NCBI RefSeq assembly: GCF_043557345.1
Contig: NZ_JBIFFV010000010.1
Coordinates: 86,908 to 150,907 of the forward strand
Reading direction: 5' to 3'
DNA: 64,000 nucleotides
Origin: Sulfitobacter sp043557345
GTDB taxonomy: Bacteria > Pseudomonadota > Alphaproteobacteria > Rhodobacterales > Rhodobacteraceae
Below the pieces are notes generated by a model, which made no database searches, was not told the DNA's origin, and was given only the letters and a program-made list of their open reading frames with translations. The position numbers and the translations under genes were made by a program. This document shows positions 8,768 to 17,577 of the stretch, in pieces. Position 1 is the stretch's first letter; the number at the start of each line of letters is the position of its first letter.

Positions 8768-9541
8768 TCACACCACAGCGAACGGGTCCACCGGATAGCT
8801 CACATGCGCCAGATACAGCCCCTGCGGCGGGCAGACCGGCCCGCAGGCGGCCCGGTCCTTTGCCGCGAGTGCTGCACCCATATCCGCCACGCTCCAAGAC
8901 CCCGCGCCGACCCGCTCCAGCGACCCCACGAAGCTGCGCACCTGATTGTGCAGGAAGGACCGCGCGCGCACGTCGAAATGATACTCCGTCCCGGCCATGG
9001 TCTCGACCTGCGAAACCTGGAGCCGGTCGAGCGTCTTCACCGGGCTTTCCGCCTGACAGACGGTCGAGCGGAAGGTGGTGAAATCGTGTTTGCCCACCAA
9101 AAGATCCGCCGCCGCCTGCATGGCGGCGACATCTAGGCGGTGTTTGATCTGCCAGACCAGCCCCGCTTGATGCACCGCAGGGGCGCGGCGGCTGAGAATG
9201 CGGAAGTGGTAGCGCCGCTCAAGCGCCGAAAAGCGGGCGTGAAAATCTTCGGGCGCCAGCACGCAATCGGTGATCGCAATGGGCTGCGGCTTGAGGTGGT
9301 AGTTCAGCGCCTCGCCCAGCCGGAAGGGCGACCAATCGCGGGCCATGTCGCAATGCGCGACCTGCGCCAGCCCATGCACCCCGGTATCGGTGCGCCCGGC
9401 GGCGGCGATGGTGTGGTCGCCGGGTTCCAGCTTGGCCAAAGCGGACTCGATCGCGCCTTGCACTGTGGGCTGGTCGATCTGACGCTGCCACCCATTGAAG
9501 GGCGCGCCGTGGTATTCGATTTTCAGGGCATATCTGGGCAT
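8768..9541 (-). CDS. truA: tRNA pseudouridine(38-40) synthase
   Basis: 257 residues from the ATG at 9541 (MPRYALKIEYHG); the frame stays open 12 codons upstream, but homologues begin here. The catalytic aspartate is in AAGRTDTGVHGLAQV, and the C-terminal FLHNQVRSFVG segment and LYLAHVSYP end are typical. It forms pseudouridine at positions 38-40 in the anticodon arm of many tRNAs. It converges with gnd; the 147 bases between them show no obvious gene. Confidence 0.94.
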   Translation of the reverse strand: MPRYALKIEYHGAPFNGWQRQIDQPTVQGAIESALAKLEPGDHTIAAAGRTDTGVHGLAQVAHCDMARDWSPFRLGEALNYHLKPQPIAITDCVLAPEDFHARFSALERRYHFRILSRRAPAVHQAGLVWQIKHRLDVAAMQAAADLLVGKHDFTTFRSTVCQAESPVKTLDRLQVSQVETMAGTEYHFDVRARSFLHNQVRSFVGSLERVGAGSWSVADMGAALAAKDRAACGPVCPPQGLYLAHVSYPVDPFAVV

Positions 9542-9630
9542 GACCGGGGCCTTAGCGCGGGCGGGCGCTTCTGGCAATCCCCGGCTGCCGGCCCTATGTT
9601 GAGAGCAAAGAAAGAAGGACGGGCACAGCT

Positions 9631-11058
9631 TTGGGTATCACAGGCATTGCCGACGGGATTTGGCGGCAGTTCGAGAATGTCACCGACACGGTGGGCGAGA
9701 CGTTTTTCGAGCCGGTGATCCGGCTTGGGGTCACGGGGCTTGCGCGCTCAGGCAAGACGGTTTTCATCACCTCGTTGGTCGCCAACCTGCTGGACCGGGG
9801 GCGGATGCCGGGGCTGCTCGCGGCCTCTGAGGGGCGGATCGAGGCGGCGTTTCTGCAGCCCCAGCCCGACGATACCGTGCCCCGGTTCGAGTATGAGACC
9901 CACCTCGCCGCGCTGACTGGCAAGACGCCCCATTGGCCCGAAAGCACGCGGGCGATTTCGGAACTGCGGCTCTCGCTCAAGGTGCGGCCCAATGGGTTGC
10001 TGGCGGGGTTTCAAGGGCCGCGCACCTTGCATCTGGATATCGTGGATTACCCGGGAGAATGGCTGCTTGATCTGGCGCTGATGGATGTCACCTATGCCGA
10101 ATGGTCGGCGCAGGTGACCAATCGCATCGCAAACCGCGAGGAGGCGGCGGGCTTTCGCGCACTGGCCGGGCAGACCGACCCTCATGCCGAGTTAGAGGAG
10201 CCCACCGCCCGCAGGCTTGCAGACAGCTTTGCCGACTACCTGCAAACCGCCCGCGCCAATGGCTATTCCGACTGCACGCCGGGGCGGTTCCTGCTCCCCG
10301 GTGATCTGGCCGGATCGCCGGTGCTGACCTTCGCGCCGCTGCCGGGATCGGAAGGCGCGCCGCGCAAATCCTTGGTGCGCGAGATGGCGCGGCGGTTCGA
10401 GGCCTATAAGAAACAGGTGGTACAGCCCTTCTTTCGCGATCACTTTTCACGGATCGACCGGCAGGTGGTGCTGGTCGACGCGCTTGGCGCCATCCACCAA
10501 GGGCCGCAGGCGGTCGAAGATCTGCGCGGCGCCATGGCCGATATTCTGGGCGCGTTCCGGCCGGGGAGGAACAACTTTCTGAGCACGCTCCTGCGGGGCA
10601 AACGGGTCGAGAAAATCCTTTTTGCCGCGACCAAGGCCGACCATCTGCACCACAGCCAGCATCCCCGGCTAAGCGGTATCATGCAGGCGCTGATCCGTGA
10701 GGCACGGGACCGGGCGCAATATGCGGGGGCGGGCACGCGGGCCATGGCCATCGCCAGCCTGCGCGCCACGACCGAAGACGTGATGACCCATGGGGGAGAG
10801 CCGCTCGACGTGGTGCGCGGGACGCTCTTGAACGAGGATGAGACGCGCGGGCGGCGAGCGGCCTTCTATCCCGGTGAACTCCCCGAAGACCCGGCCCATC
10901 TGCTGACCCCCGCGCGGCAGGGCGCGCAGGAATGGCTGGGGGCGGATTATCAGATCATGCGCTTTGCTCCGGCGGTGTTGGACCTGCGCCCCGGCGACGG
11001 GCCGCCGCATATCCGGCTCGACCGCGCGGCGGAATTCCTGATTGGGGATCGGCTGTGA
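9631..11058 (+). CDS. ycjX: YcjX family P-loop NTPase
   Basis: 475 residues beginning at a TTG (9631) with AAGGAC upstream; no better start fits the conserved N-terminus. The Walker A loop is GLARSGKTVF (about residues 34-43), and VDALGAIHQG and ATKADHLHHSQH follow as the DUF463 landmarks, the latter being the guanine-type NKxD equivalent. The family is an uncharacterised stress-related GTPase-like protein usually paired with YcjF. Here the pair is separated by one small GNAT gene, with GTGA and TGATG overlaps that imply one translationally coupled operon. Confidence 0.88.
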   Translation: MGITGIADGIWRQFENVTDTVGETFFEPVIRLGVTGLARSGKTVFITSLVANLLDRGRMPGLLAASEGRIEAAFLQPQPDDTVPRFEYETHLAALTGKTPHWPESTRAISELRLSLKVRPNGLLAGFQGPRTLHLDIVDYPGEWLLDLALMDVTYAEWSAQVTNRIANREEAAGFRALAGQTDPHAELEEPTARRLADSFADYLQTARANGYSDCTPGRFLLPGDLAGSPVLTFAPLPGSEGAPRKSLVREMARRFEAYKKQVVQPFFRDHFSRIDRQVVLVDALGAIHQGPQAVEDLRGAMADILGAFRPGRNNFLSTLLRGKRVEKILFAATKADHLHHSQHPRLSGIMQALIREARDRAQYAGAGTRAMAIASLRATTEDVMTHGGEPLDVVRGTLLNEDETRGRRAAFYPGELPEDPAHLLTPARQGAQEWLGADYQIMRFAPAVLDLRPGDGPPHIRLDRAAEFLIGDRL

Positions 11059-11519
11059 GCGCGGTTGTGACACGCCCCGCCACCCTGCGCCCGGCGCAGC
11101 CGCTCGACGCGGGGGCCGTGGGCGGCATCATGAGCGATTTCGCCCGTGACACCGCTTGGTTGCCGCGCATTCATACCGGCGCCGAGGATATCGCCCATGC
11201 CGATGCGATGATCGCCCGGGGCTGGGTCACTGTGGCCGAGCGGGAGGGCCGCGTCGCCGGTTTCGCGGCTTGTCAGCGCGGCGCATTGGATGCGCTTTTC
11301 GTGGCGCGATCGGCCCGGGGGCAGGGCATCGGCTCGGCTCTTTTGGGCGCGTTAAAGACGCGACATAAGTCACTGACCTGTTGGACCTTTCAGGCCAATG
11401 CCCAAGCCATCGCCTTCTACCGCCAACACGGGTTCGCCGAGACCGGACGCGGCGATGGCAGCGCCAATGACGAAGGGCTGCCCGATTTGACATTGCACTG
11501 GCAAAGGGAGGCCGCCTGA
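11055..11519 (+). CDS. GNAT family N-acetyltransferase
   Basis: 154 residues from a GTG (11055) that overlaps the ycjX stop as GTGA. The acetyl-CoA loop is RSARGQGIGSALLGAL (motif A, R/Q-x-x-G-x-G/A), preceded by LDALFVA and followed by FQANAQAIAFYRQHGF (motif B). Substrate unknown. Its position between ycjX and ycjF, with overlaps on both sides, is the most informative fact: it is expressed with that membrane/NTPase pair. Confidence 0.85.
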   Translation: MSAVVTRPATLRPAQPLDAGAVGGIMSDFARDTAWLPRIHTGAEDIAHADAMIARGWVTVAEREGRVAGFAACQRGALDALFVARSARGQGIGSALLGALKTRHKSLTCWTFQANAQAIAFYRQHGFAETGRGDGSANDEGLPDLTLHWQREAA

Positions 11520-12523
11520 TGGCCCGCGGACCGATCCTGTTCGACCTCGAAGAAGACGCCAAGCCACAGCCCTCGGTCGCCGATGCGCCCGCCGTGCCCG
11601 AGTTGGACATCGAGGCGCCGGCGCCCAAGGGTCAAGCGATGCAGATCGCCGCCCGGCTCGCCGCGCGCAAACCATCGCGCTTGGTGCGGCTGTTCTGGGT
11701 GTTGGCGGGCGCATTGGTCACGGCGCTGGTGTCGATCGCGGCTTGGACCTTCGTGACCGACCTGATGGCGCGCTATCCGCTGCTGGGCTGGGCGATGACC
11801 CTGTTGATCGGGGCGTTCCTCTTGGTGCTGCTTTTGCTGTCGCTGCGCGAAATGGCGGCCTTTGGACGGCTCGCGCGGCTCGACGGGCTGCGCCATGACG
11901 CGGGTCAAGCGCTGGCGCAGGGGGATCTGACCGCCGCGCGCGATGTCGCGGACCGGCTTGAGGCGCTTTACAAGCACCGCGAGGATACCCGCTGGGGCCG
12001 CGACCGGCTGACGGAGCTGCGCGGCGACCAATTCGATGCCGAAGCGCTTCTGGGGCTGGCCGAGAGCGAGGTTCTGGCCCCGCTGGACCGTGCCGCTACG
12101 CGTGAGGTCGAGGCCGCAGCCCGGCAGGTCGCCGCCGTCACCGCGCTGGTGCCTCTGGCGCTGGCCGATGTTGCCGCCGCCCTCAGCAGCAACCTGCGGA
12201 TGATCCGACGCATCGCGGAAATCTACGGCGGGCGGTCGGGTTTTTTCGGCTCGTGGCGGCTGACCCGGGCGGTGCTGTCGCATCTGGTGGCGACGGGGGC
12301 CGTGGCCGTGGGGGATGATCTGATCGAACCGCTCTTAGGCGGTTCTATCGTCGCCAAGCTGAGCCGTCGTTTCGGCGAGGGGCTGGTGAACGGGGCGCTG
12401 ACCGCGCGCGTGGGCGTGGCCGCGATCGAGGTGTGCCGCCCGCTGCCCTTTGCCCGCGAGAAACGCCCCGGCGTGCGGGGCATCATCAAACGCGCGCTGA
12501 CCGGGGTGCTGGGCGAGGGTTAA
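11519..12523 (+). CDS. ycjF: YcjF/TIGR01620 family membrane protein (DUF697)
   Basis: 334 residues, starting at the ATG in a TGATG overlap with the GNAT gene. A hydrophilic acidic N-terminus (to about residue 55) is followed by two close transmembrane helices (about 60-80 and 88-110), a charged helical part, and a C-terminal DUF697-like region with hydrophobic stretches around FGSWRLTRAVLSHL and VGVAAIEVCRPLPF. It is the usual partner of YcjX in proteobacteria, predicted in the inner membrane; molecular function is unknown. It ends 5 bases before the convergent sulfotransferase gene. Confidence 0.85.
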   Translation: MARGPILFDLEEDAKPQPSVADAPAVPELDIEAPAPKGQAMQIAARLAARKPSRLVRLFWVLAGALVTALVSIAAWTFVTDLMARYPLLGWAMTLLIGAFLLVLLLLSLREMAAFGRLARLDGLRHDAGQALAQGDLTAARDVADRLEALYKHREDTRWGRDRLTELRGDQFDAEALLGLAESEVLAPLDRAATREVEAAARQVAAVTALVPLALADVAAALSSNLRMIRRIAEIYGGRSGFFGSWRLTRAVLSHLVATGAVAVGDDLIEPLLGGSIVAKLSRRFGEGLVNGALTARVGVAAIEVCRPLPFAREKRPGVRGIIKRALTGVLGEG

Positions 12524-12527
12524 CCGG

Positions 12528-13307
12528 TCAGGCCGCGTCGACCGCCTCGCGCACCGCGCGCAGGGGGTGCTGGATCAGGCCGGGCCAAGGGGCGATTTGC
12601 AAGCCGGGGGCGTAGCCCCACTGCGCAGCCTCGCCCGCCTGTGCGGTCGTCAACTGCGTGGCCCCGGCGTAGGTCCGGTTTCCATCGGCGATACCTTCGG
12701 GCAATGCCGCCTCGGGCAGGTCGACGAAACGCGCGATCCGGCGCAGGGCGCGGGGGGCATCGGCGACGATATCCTCGTATCGTAGGACCATCACCGCATG
12801 CAGATAGGGCAGGTCATCCAGCATCTGCGCCTGCGCCGCGATCCAATGGTCGATCAACGCCTGCGACGGGGCATCGACCCATGACGCGACCGAGGCGGCG
12901 ACAGCCTCGGGGTGGCGCAGGACGACGATGAATTGCGACATGGGAAAGAGTTGTTGCATCAGCCGCATGCGGGTCAGGTTCACCGGCGATTTCTCGACCC
13001 GCCAATGCAGGTTCGGGGCAAACCACGGCGCCCAGTCCTGCGTCAGCCGGGTCTTCGTCTCCAAACTGTTGAGCGGATGCGCCTCGGTCAGATGTTCCTC
13101 TGGGTTGGTCGCGAAATGCATGGGCCGCCCGGATTGCGCCGTATGGGGGATGGCCCCTTGCAGATAGACCCCCTCATTCTCGGGCGCTGCCGATCCGGTG
13201 ATGCCGCCCGCGCCGGGCAGGGCATTGGCCAGGCGATTGACCAGCGAGGTGCCAGAGCGGTGCAGCCCACCGATGAACAGGTAGCACGGGGGGATTTCTG
13301 TGGGCAT
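12528..13307 (-). CDS. Sulfotransferase family protein
   Basis: 259 residues. The 5'-phosphosulfate-binding loop GLHRSGTSLVNRL is at residues 14-26, and the 3'-phosphate-binding segment VVLRHPEAVAASVASW is near 130, both expected for PAPS-dependent sulfotransferases. VLRYEDIVADAPRALRRIARFVDL is the usual helical piece. The acceptor is unknown; similar proteins sulfate carbohydrates or lipids. It sits divergent from the sucrose/glycosyltransferase operon, so a carbohydrate acceptor made by that operon is possible, but this is inference from position only. Confidence 0.8.
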   Translation of the reverse strand: MPTEIPPCYLFIGGLHRSGTSLVNRLANALPGAGGITGSAAPENEGVYLQGAIPHTAQSGRPMHFATNPEEHLTEAHPLNSLETKTRLTQDWAPWFAPNLHWRVEKSPVNLTRMRLMQQLFPMSQFIVVLRHPEAVAASVASWVDAPSQALIDHWIAAQAQMLDDLPYLHAVMVLRYEDIVADAPRALRRIARFVDLPEAALPEGIADGNRTYAGATQLTTAQAGEAAQWGYAPGLQIAPWPGLIQHPLRAVREAVDAA

Positions 13308-13455
13308 CGGGGTGGCTCTGATTGGGGAGAGAGGCGGGGTTCAGTGGCAGGCACCTAGGGCGGTCATGCCCCCTGTCCACAAATGTATGCATTAACATTT
13401 GTTATCGGAACGGATGGGCCGTGAGGGGGTCACCTCTGCATAAGGAGATCCATAC

Positions 13456-15507
13456 ATGTTCATTTGTCACATTGCCCTCGGGGGCTGCCTCACGGCGCCA
13501 TCTGTTAACTACGGTGTGACTGAAGACACCGGCGGTCACATCGCCTATATCTTGGGGGCGGCCCACGCGCAGGCGGCGCGGGGGGATGTGGATGCGGTGC
13601 AGATCGTGACCCGCGCATTCGATGAACCGACCCTTGGTGCCGTACACGCCCAGACCGATCAGCAAGTTAGCCGTGGCCTGTCGATCCGGCGGCTTTGGAC
13701 GGCGGAGCGGGGGTATCTGAGTAAGGAAAACCTCGCCGCGGAGATCCCCGCGCTGGTTGAGGCGTTTTTAGAGGATCTGGCGCAGGCCAAACGGCTGCCG
13801 GATGTGATCCACGCGCATTTCGCCGATGCGGCGCAATTGGCGCTGGCAGCACGGGCGCGGTTCGGCATTCCGGTAATCTATACCCCGCATTCGCTGGCCC
13901 TGAGCAAATCGGGGGCAGAGGTGGATGCCGCGCGCGTGGCGGCAGAGCGCCGGGCGCTGTTGGAGGCGGATGCGGTGGTGCTCTCCTCGCGCGATGAGGC
14001 CGAGGTGCAGGTCGCGGCCTATGGGGCGGATGCACAGGCGCGGGTGCACCGCGTCTCTCCGGGCGTGTCGCTGCGCCGCCCGGCTGAGGCCGGGGCAGGC
14101 CGTGCCCTCTTGGCCGATCAGTTGAGCGACCCCGACCGCCCCACGCTGCTCGCCGTGGCGCGCCCCGTGGCCCGCAAGAACCTTGCGACCTTGGCGCGGG
14201 TCTATGCGCAAAGCCCTGCTTTGCAGGCGCGGGCGAACCTTGTGATCCTTGCCGGTCAGCATGGTGATGCGCTGCAGGCGAATGCAGAGGCGCGCGCGGA
14301 GCTGTCCCGCCTGCGAGAGACGTTGGAGGTGCCGAAGCTGCGTGGCAAAGTGGCGCTGCCGCCGCGCCATACGCAGGGCGATGTGGCCGCCCTCTATGAC
14401 CGCGCGGCGCAAACCGGCGGGGTCTTCGTCAACCTCGCACTGCATGAGCCCTTTGGCCTGACCATGTTGGAGGCGGCATCGCATGGCCTGCCGGTGGTGG
14501 CCACGCGCGAAGGCGGGCCTGCCGATATCGTGGCGGACCTTGGCCATGGTCTCTGTGTGCCGCCTTGCGATGATACGGCCATCGAGACGGCCCTGTTGAA
14601 GCTGTTGGACGATCGCGCATTCTGGGTCGCGGCATCGGAAGCCGGGCGCGCTCATGTCGGGCGCTACGACTGGTCGAAATGGGCCGAGGAAGTGCAGCAC
14701 ATCTGCGAAGACATCCGCCACCCCGCGCCGATGACAACGCCCGCGCCGGTGCTGCTGGCCAGCGATATCGACAACACGCTGACGGGCTGCGCCCCATCCG
14801 CGGCCCTGTTCAATGCATGGATCGCCCGCGACCGCCCGCTTTTTGCCGTGGCCACGGGGCGCAGCCTGCCCGAGGCGCGCCGCATCCTGCGCGATTGGAA
14901 CCTGCCCGCCCCGCGTGTCTTCATCACCTCTGTCGGGACCGAGGTCTATCTTCCCGATGCCGAGGGGCGGCTTTGTCTGGATGAGCGTTTCGCCCAAAAG
15001 CTCGACACCGGGTGGGACCGTGCCCGAGTGGAGCGGGCGCTGAAGGACTTCGGCTTCAACTGGCAAGCGCCGGTCGAGCAGCGGCGGTGGAAGCTGAGCG
15101 GTTTCGGCGACACGCGCACCGCGCGCCGGTTGGAGCGGCATTTGGCCCGGCGTGGTGCGGCGGCGCAGATCGTCGCCTCGCATGGGCGGCTGATCGATGT
15201 TCTACCCTTGGCGGCGGGTAAGGGGCCTGCGGTCTGTGCCGCCGCGCGGCGGTTGGGCATGCCGATGGACCGGGTCGTGGTGGCCGGGGACAGCGGCAAT
15301 GATTTCGACATGTTGCAGGCGGTGGAGGATGGCCCGGGCCGGGGTATCTTGGTTGGCAATGCGATGGATGGGCTGCGCGAACGTCTGAGCGGCAGACGGC
15401 TTTACCACGCGCGCGCGGCGCACGCCGCCGGGGTTTTGGAGGGGCTCGAGACCTTCGGCTTCGCCCTCAACGCGATGGAATCGCCCGTGAAGATGGTGGC
15501 GCAATGA
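13456..15507 (+). CDS. Sucrose-phosphate synthase with C-terminal sucrose-phosphatase (HAD) domain
   Basis: 683 residues, ATG preceded by AAGGAG. Residues 1 to about 425 form a GT-B family 4 glycosyltransferase: TEDTGGHIAYI at the N-terminus, VARPVARKNLATL, and the donor-site EPFGLTMLEAASHGLPVVAT. From about 435 the protein is an HAD type IIB phosphatase: SDIDNTLTG carries the two aspartates, ATGRS follows, and VVVAGDSGNDFDML is motif 4. Such fusions make sucrose from UDP-glucose and fructose 6-phosphate, then remove the phosphate; sucrose is a known compatible solute. Exact sugar specificity is inferred. It starts a four-gene operon with ATGA couplings. Confidence 0.82.
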   Translation: MFICHIALGGCLTAPSVNYGVTEDTGGHIAYILGAAHAQAARGDVDAVQIVTRAFDEPTLGAVHAQTDQQVSRGLSIRRLWTAERGYLSKENLAAEIPALVEAFLEDLAQAKRLPDVIHAHFADAAQLALAARARFGIPVIYTPHSLALSKSGAEVDAARVAAERRALLEADAVVLSSRDEAEVQVAAYGADAQARVHRVSPGVSLRRPAEAGAGRALLADQLSDPDRPTLLAVARPVARKNLATLARVYAQSPALQARANLVILAGQHGDALQANAEARAELSRLRETLEVPKLRGKVALPPRHTQGDVAALYDRAAQTGGVFVNLALHEPFGLTMLEAASHGLPVVATREGGPADIVADLGHGLCVPPCDDTAIETALLKLLDDRAFWVAASEAGRAHVGRYDWSKWAEEVQHICEDIRHPAPMTTPAPVLLASDIDNTLTGCAPSAALFNAWIARDRPLFAVATGRSLPEARRILRDWNLPAPRVFITSVGTEVYLPDAEGRLCLDERFAQKLDTGWDRARVERALKDFGFNWQAPVEQRRWKLSGFGDTRTARRLERHLARRGAAAQIVASHGRLIDVLPLAAGKGPAVCAAARRLGMPMDRVVVAGDSGNDFDMLQAVEDGPGRGILVGNAMDGLRERLSGRRLYHARAAHAAGVLEGLETFGFALNAMESPVKMVAQ

Positions 15508-16661
15508 CGCGGCCCATCGGTTACTTCGTCCACCATCAAGGCCGGGGCCATGCGGAGCGCTGCGCCGCCGTGGTCAACGCGCTGCCCGAAAGCCAGCCGG
15601 TGACCGTCTTCTGCGCGAAACCGGACATTTTCCCCGCCTTCACTCTGGCGGTGGAGGTCGTCACCCTGCCATCGCTTTTCGAGGCGACAGGGGCCGAGGA
15701 CATCAACGACACCACCAGCGCGCCGGATACGGTGCATTGCGCGCCGCTTGGCTGGCCCGGCATTCGGCAGGCCATGGCGCAACTGGCCGCTTGGTTTGCC
15801 AGCGCCAATCCGGTGCTGATGATCAGCGATGTCTCGGCAGAGGTGGCGCAGCTTGCGCGGATCTGTTCCGTGCCGCATGTAAAGGTGCTGCAACACGGCC
15901 AGCGTGGTGATCCGGGGCATCAGGCGGCCTATGATGGGGCGGTCGGTCTGCTTTGCCCCGCCGCCAAGGCGCTGGCGCAGCCGGACTGGCCCGCGCGGCA
16001 TTTGGCCAAGACGCATTTCGCCGGAGGCTTGGGCGTCGATGTGAAACGCCCCGATCCGGCGCGGCGTGCCAAGTTGCGAGAAGGGTTTGGCGTCGGGCCA
16101 GAGCAGCGCATGGTGCTGGTCATGTCGGGCGGGGGCGGCACGGGGTTCGCCTCTGCGCCTTTCGGCATCGCGGCGCGGGCAATGCCTGAGACGGCCTTCA
16201 TCAGCATCGGGCGCATGGCGCGCGATTGGCACGCCACCGAACCCGCCAACCTGCACCATCACGGCTGGGTCGAGAACGCGGCGGATTATCTGGCGGCGGC
16301 GGATATGGTCGTGGCCTCGACCGGGAACACCACCTGCCACCAGATCCTTGCGGCAGAGACCCCGTGGCTCGCTGTCCCGGAGTGGCGCTATTTCGACGAA
16401 CAGGTCGAAAAGGCCGAGGCGTTGGCGCGGGCGGGGGCGGCGCATCACCTGCCGCATTTCCCCTCGTCCGCCGCAGCGTGGCGCCGCGCGATCCAAACTA
16501 CCTTCGATGCCCATGACCCGGCCTTGCAACGGGCCTTGGTTAACGAGGATGCCGCGACAGAGACGGCCAATTGGCTGATCGGCCTTACCGACCAGCTGCT
16601 ATCAGAAACAACTAAAGATACCGGAGACTTACATGACGTCGTTCACCCCATCCGTGCCTGA
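15504..16661 (+). CDS. GT-B glycosyltransferase, MurG/GT28-like
   Basis: 385 residues; ATG at 15504 overlaps the preceding stop (ATGA). The N-terminus IGYFVHHQGRGHAERC is the GT-B acceptor-domain loop with GxGH; VMSGGGGTGF begins the second domain, and WVENAADYLAAADMVVASTGNTTCHQILA followed by VPEWRYFDEQ is the GT28/UGT nucleotide-sugar site. Donor and acceptor unknown. It is coupled to sucrose-phosphate synthase and overlaps the next gene by 29 bases, so all probably serve one carbohydrate product. Confidence 0.75.
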   Translation: MTRPIGYFVHHQGRGHAERCAAVVNALPESQPVTVFCAKPDIFPAFTLAVEVVTLPSLFEATGAEDINDTTSAPDTVHCAPLGWPGIRQAMAQLAAWFASANPVLMISDVSAEVAQLARICSVPHVKVLQHGQRGDPGHQAAYDGAVGLLCPAAKALAQPDWPARHLAKTHFAGGLGVDVKRPDPARRAKLREGFGVGPEQRMVLVMSGGGGTGFASAPFGIAARAMPETAFISIGRMARDWHATEPANLHHHGWVENAADYLAAADMVVASTGNTTCHQILAAETPWLAVPEWRYFDEQVEKAEALARAGAAHHLPHFPSSAAAWRRAIQTTFDAHDPALQRALVNEDAATETANWLIGLTDQLLSETTKDTGDLHDVVHPIRA

Positions 16662-17577
16662 GAATACCACAGTTAGCGCGCTGACGCTTGCGCGCGGGCG
16701 GGCGGCGCATCTGCGCAATGTGATCCTTGGCCTGACCCGTCAGACCCGGCAGCCGGATGAGCTGGTGATCGGGGTCATGCAGGACAGGCTTTACGACGAC
16801 CTGCCGCAGACCGATTTCCCGATCCGGCAGGTTCAGGTGACGGGCAGTGAACTGCCGCTGTCGCGCGCGCGCAATACCGTCGCGGCAGAGGCCACGGGCG
16901 ACTGTCTGGTCTTTCTCGACTTGGATTGCATTCCGGCGCAGGAACTGATCGCCGACTATATGGGCTATGCGGTGCCGGGCAACGGGCTGATCATGGGCGA
17001 GGTCAACTACCTCCCGGCGGGAACCGCCACCGAAGGTTGGAATTATCACAAACTGGAGGCCGTGGCCGTGCGCCATTCCGACCGTCAGGGGCCGCCCGCC
17101 GAAGGCTTGAAACGCTGCAATGACTACCGCTGCTTCTGGTCGCTCAATTTTGCCATCCACCGCGAAGATTGGGACCGCTCCGGCGGGTTTGACGAGCGTT
17201 TCACCGGCTATGGGGGCGAGGATACGGATTTTGGCCGAGAGTTGGACGAACGCGGCGTGCCGATCCATTGGGCGAAGGGCGCGAAGGTGTTTCACCAGCA
17301 CCACCCGCATTGCATGCCGCCGATCCACCACATCCCCTCGATCCTGCGCAATACAGAGATTTTCGCCGACAAATGGGGCCACCGGACCATGAACCATTGG
17401 CTCACCGCCTTTCGCCTGATGGGGCTGGTGGGGACGGATGGCGATGCATTGGTGCAGCTGCGTGAACCGGATGCGGATGACTTCGCGCTTTGCGAGCAGC
17501 AGTCGGACCAGCCTTACGCCAATACCGCGCGGGTGCTGCGCTATCTGCGCGGCGAAGAGCGGATTGCGGCGGAATGA
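16633..17577 (+). CDS. Family 2 glycosyltransferase (galactosyltransferase-7-like C-terminus)
   Basis: 314 residues. Start at 16633, 29 bases inside the previous gene, with GGAG nearby. It is a GT-A fold: SALTLARGRAAHLRNVI at the start, RARNTVAAEA, then the metal-binding DxD in VFLDLDCIPAQ, and the acceptor/catalytic segment GGFDERFTGYGGEDTDFGREL typical of the galactosyltransferase-7 C-terminal domain. It transfers a sugar by inversion; identity of sugar unknown. Third gene of the operon, joined to the fourth by ATGA. Confidence 0.8.
   Translation: MTSFTPSVPENTTVSALTLARGRAAHLRNVILGLTRQTRQPDELVIGVMQDRLYDDLPQTDFPIRQVQVTGSELPLSRARNTVAAEATGDCLVFLDLDCIPAQELIADYMGYAVPGNGLIMGEVNYLPAGTATEGWNYHKLEAVAVRHSDRQGPPAEGLKRCNDYRCFWSLNFAIHREDWDRSGGFDERFTGYGGEDTDFGRELDERGVPIHWAKGAKVFHQHHPHCMPPIHHIPSILRNTEIFADKWGHRTMNHWLTAFRLMGLVGTDGDALVQLREPDADDFALCEQQSDQPYANTARVLRYLRGEERIAAE

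Noticed and set aside
13768..15183. 471-codon minus-strand frame in the sucrose-phosphate synthase gene
   Set aside because: Antisense shadow; the plus-strand protein has complete GT4 and HAD motifs.
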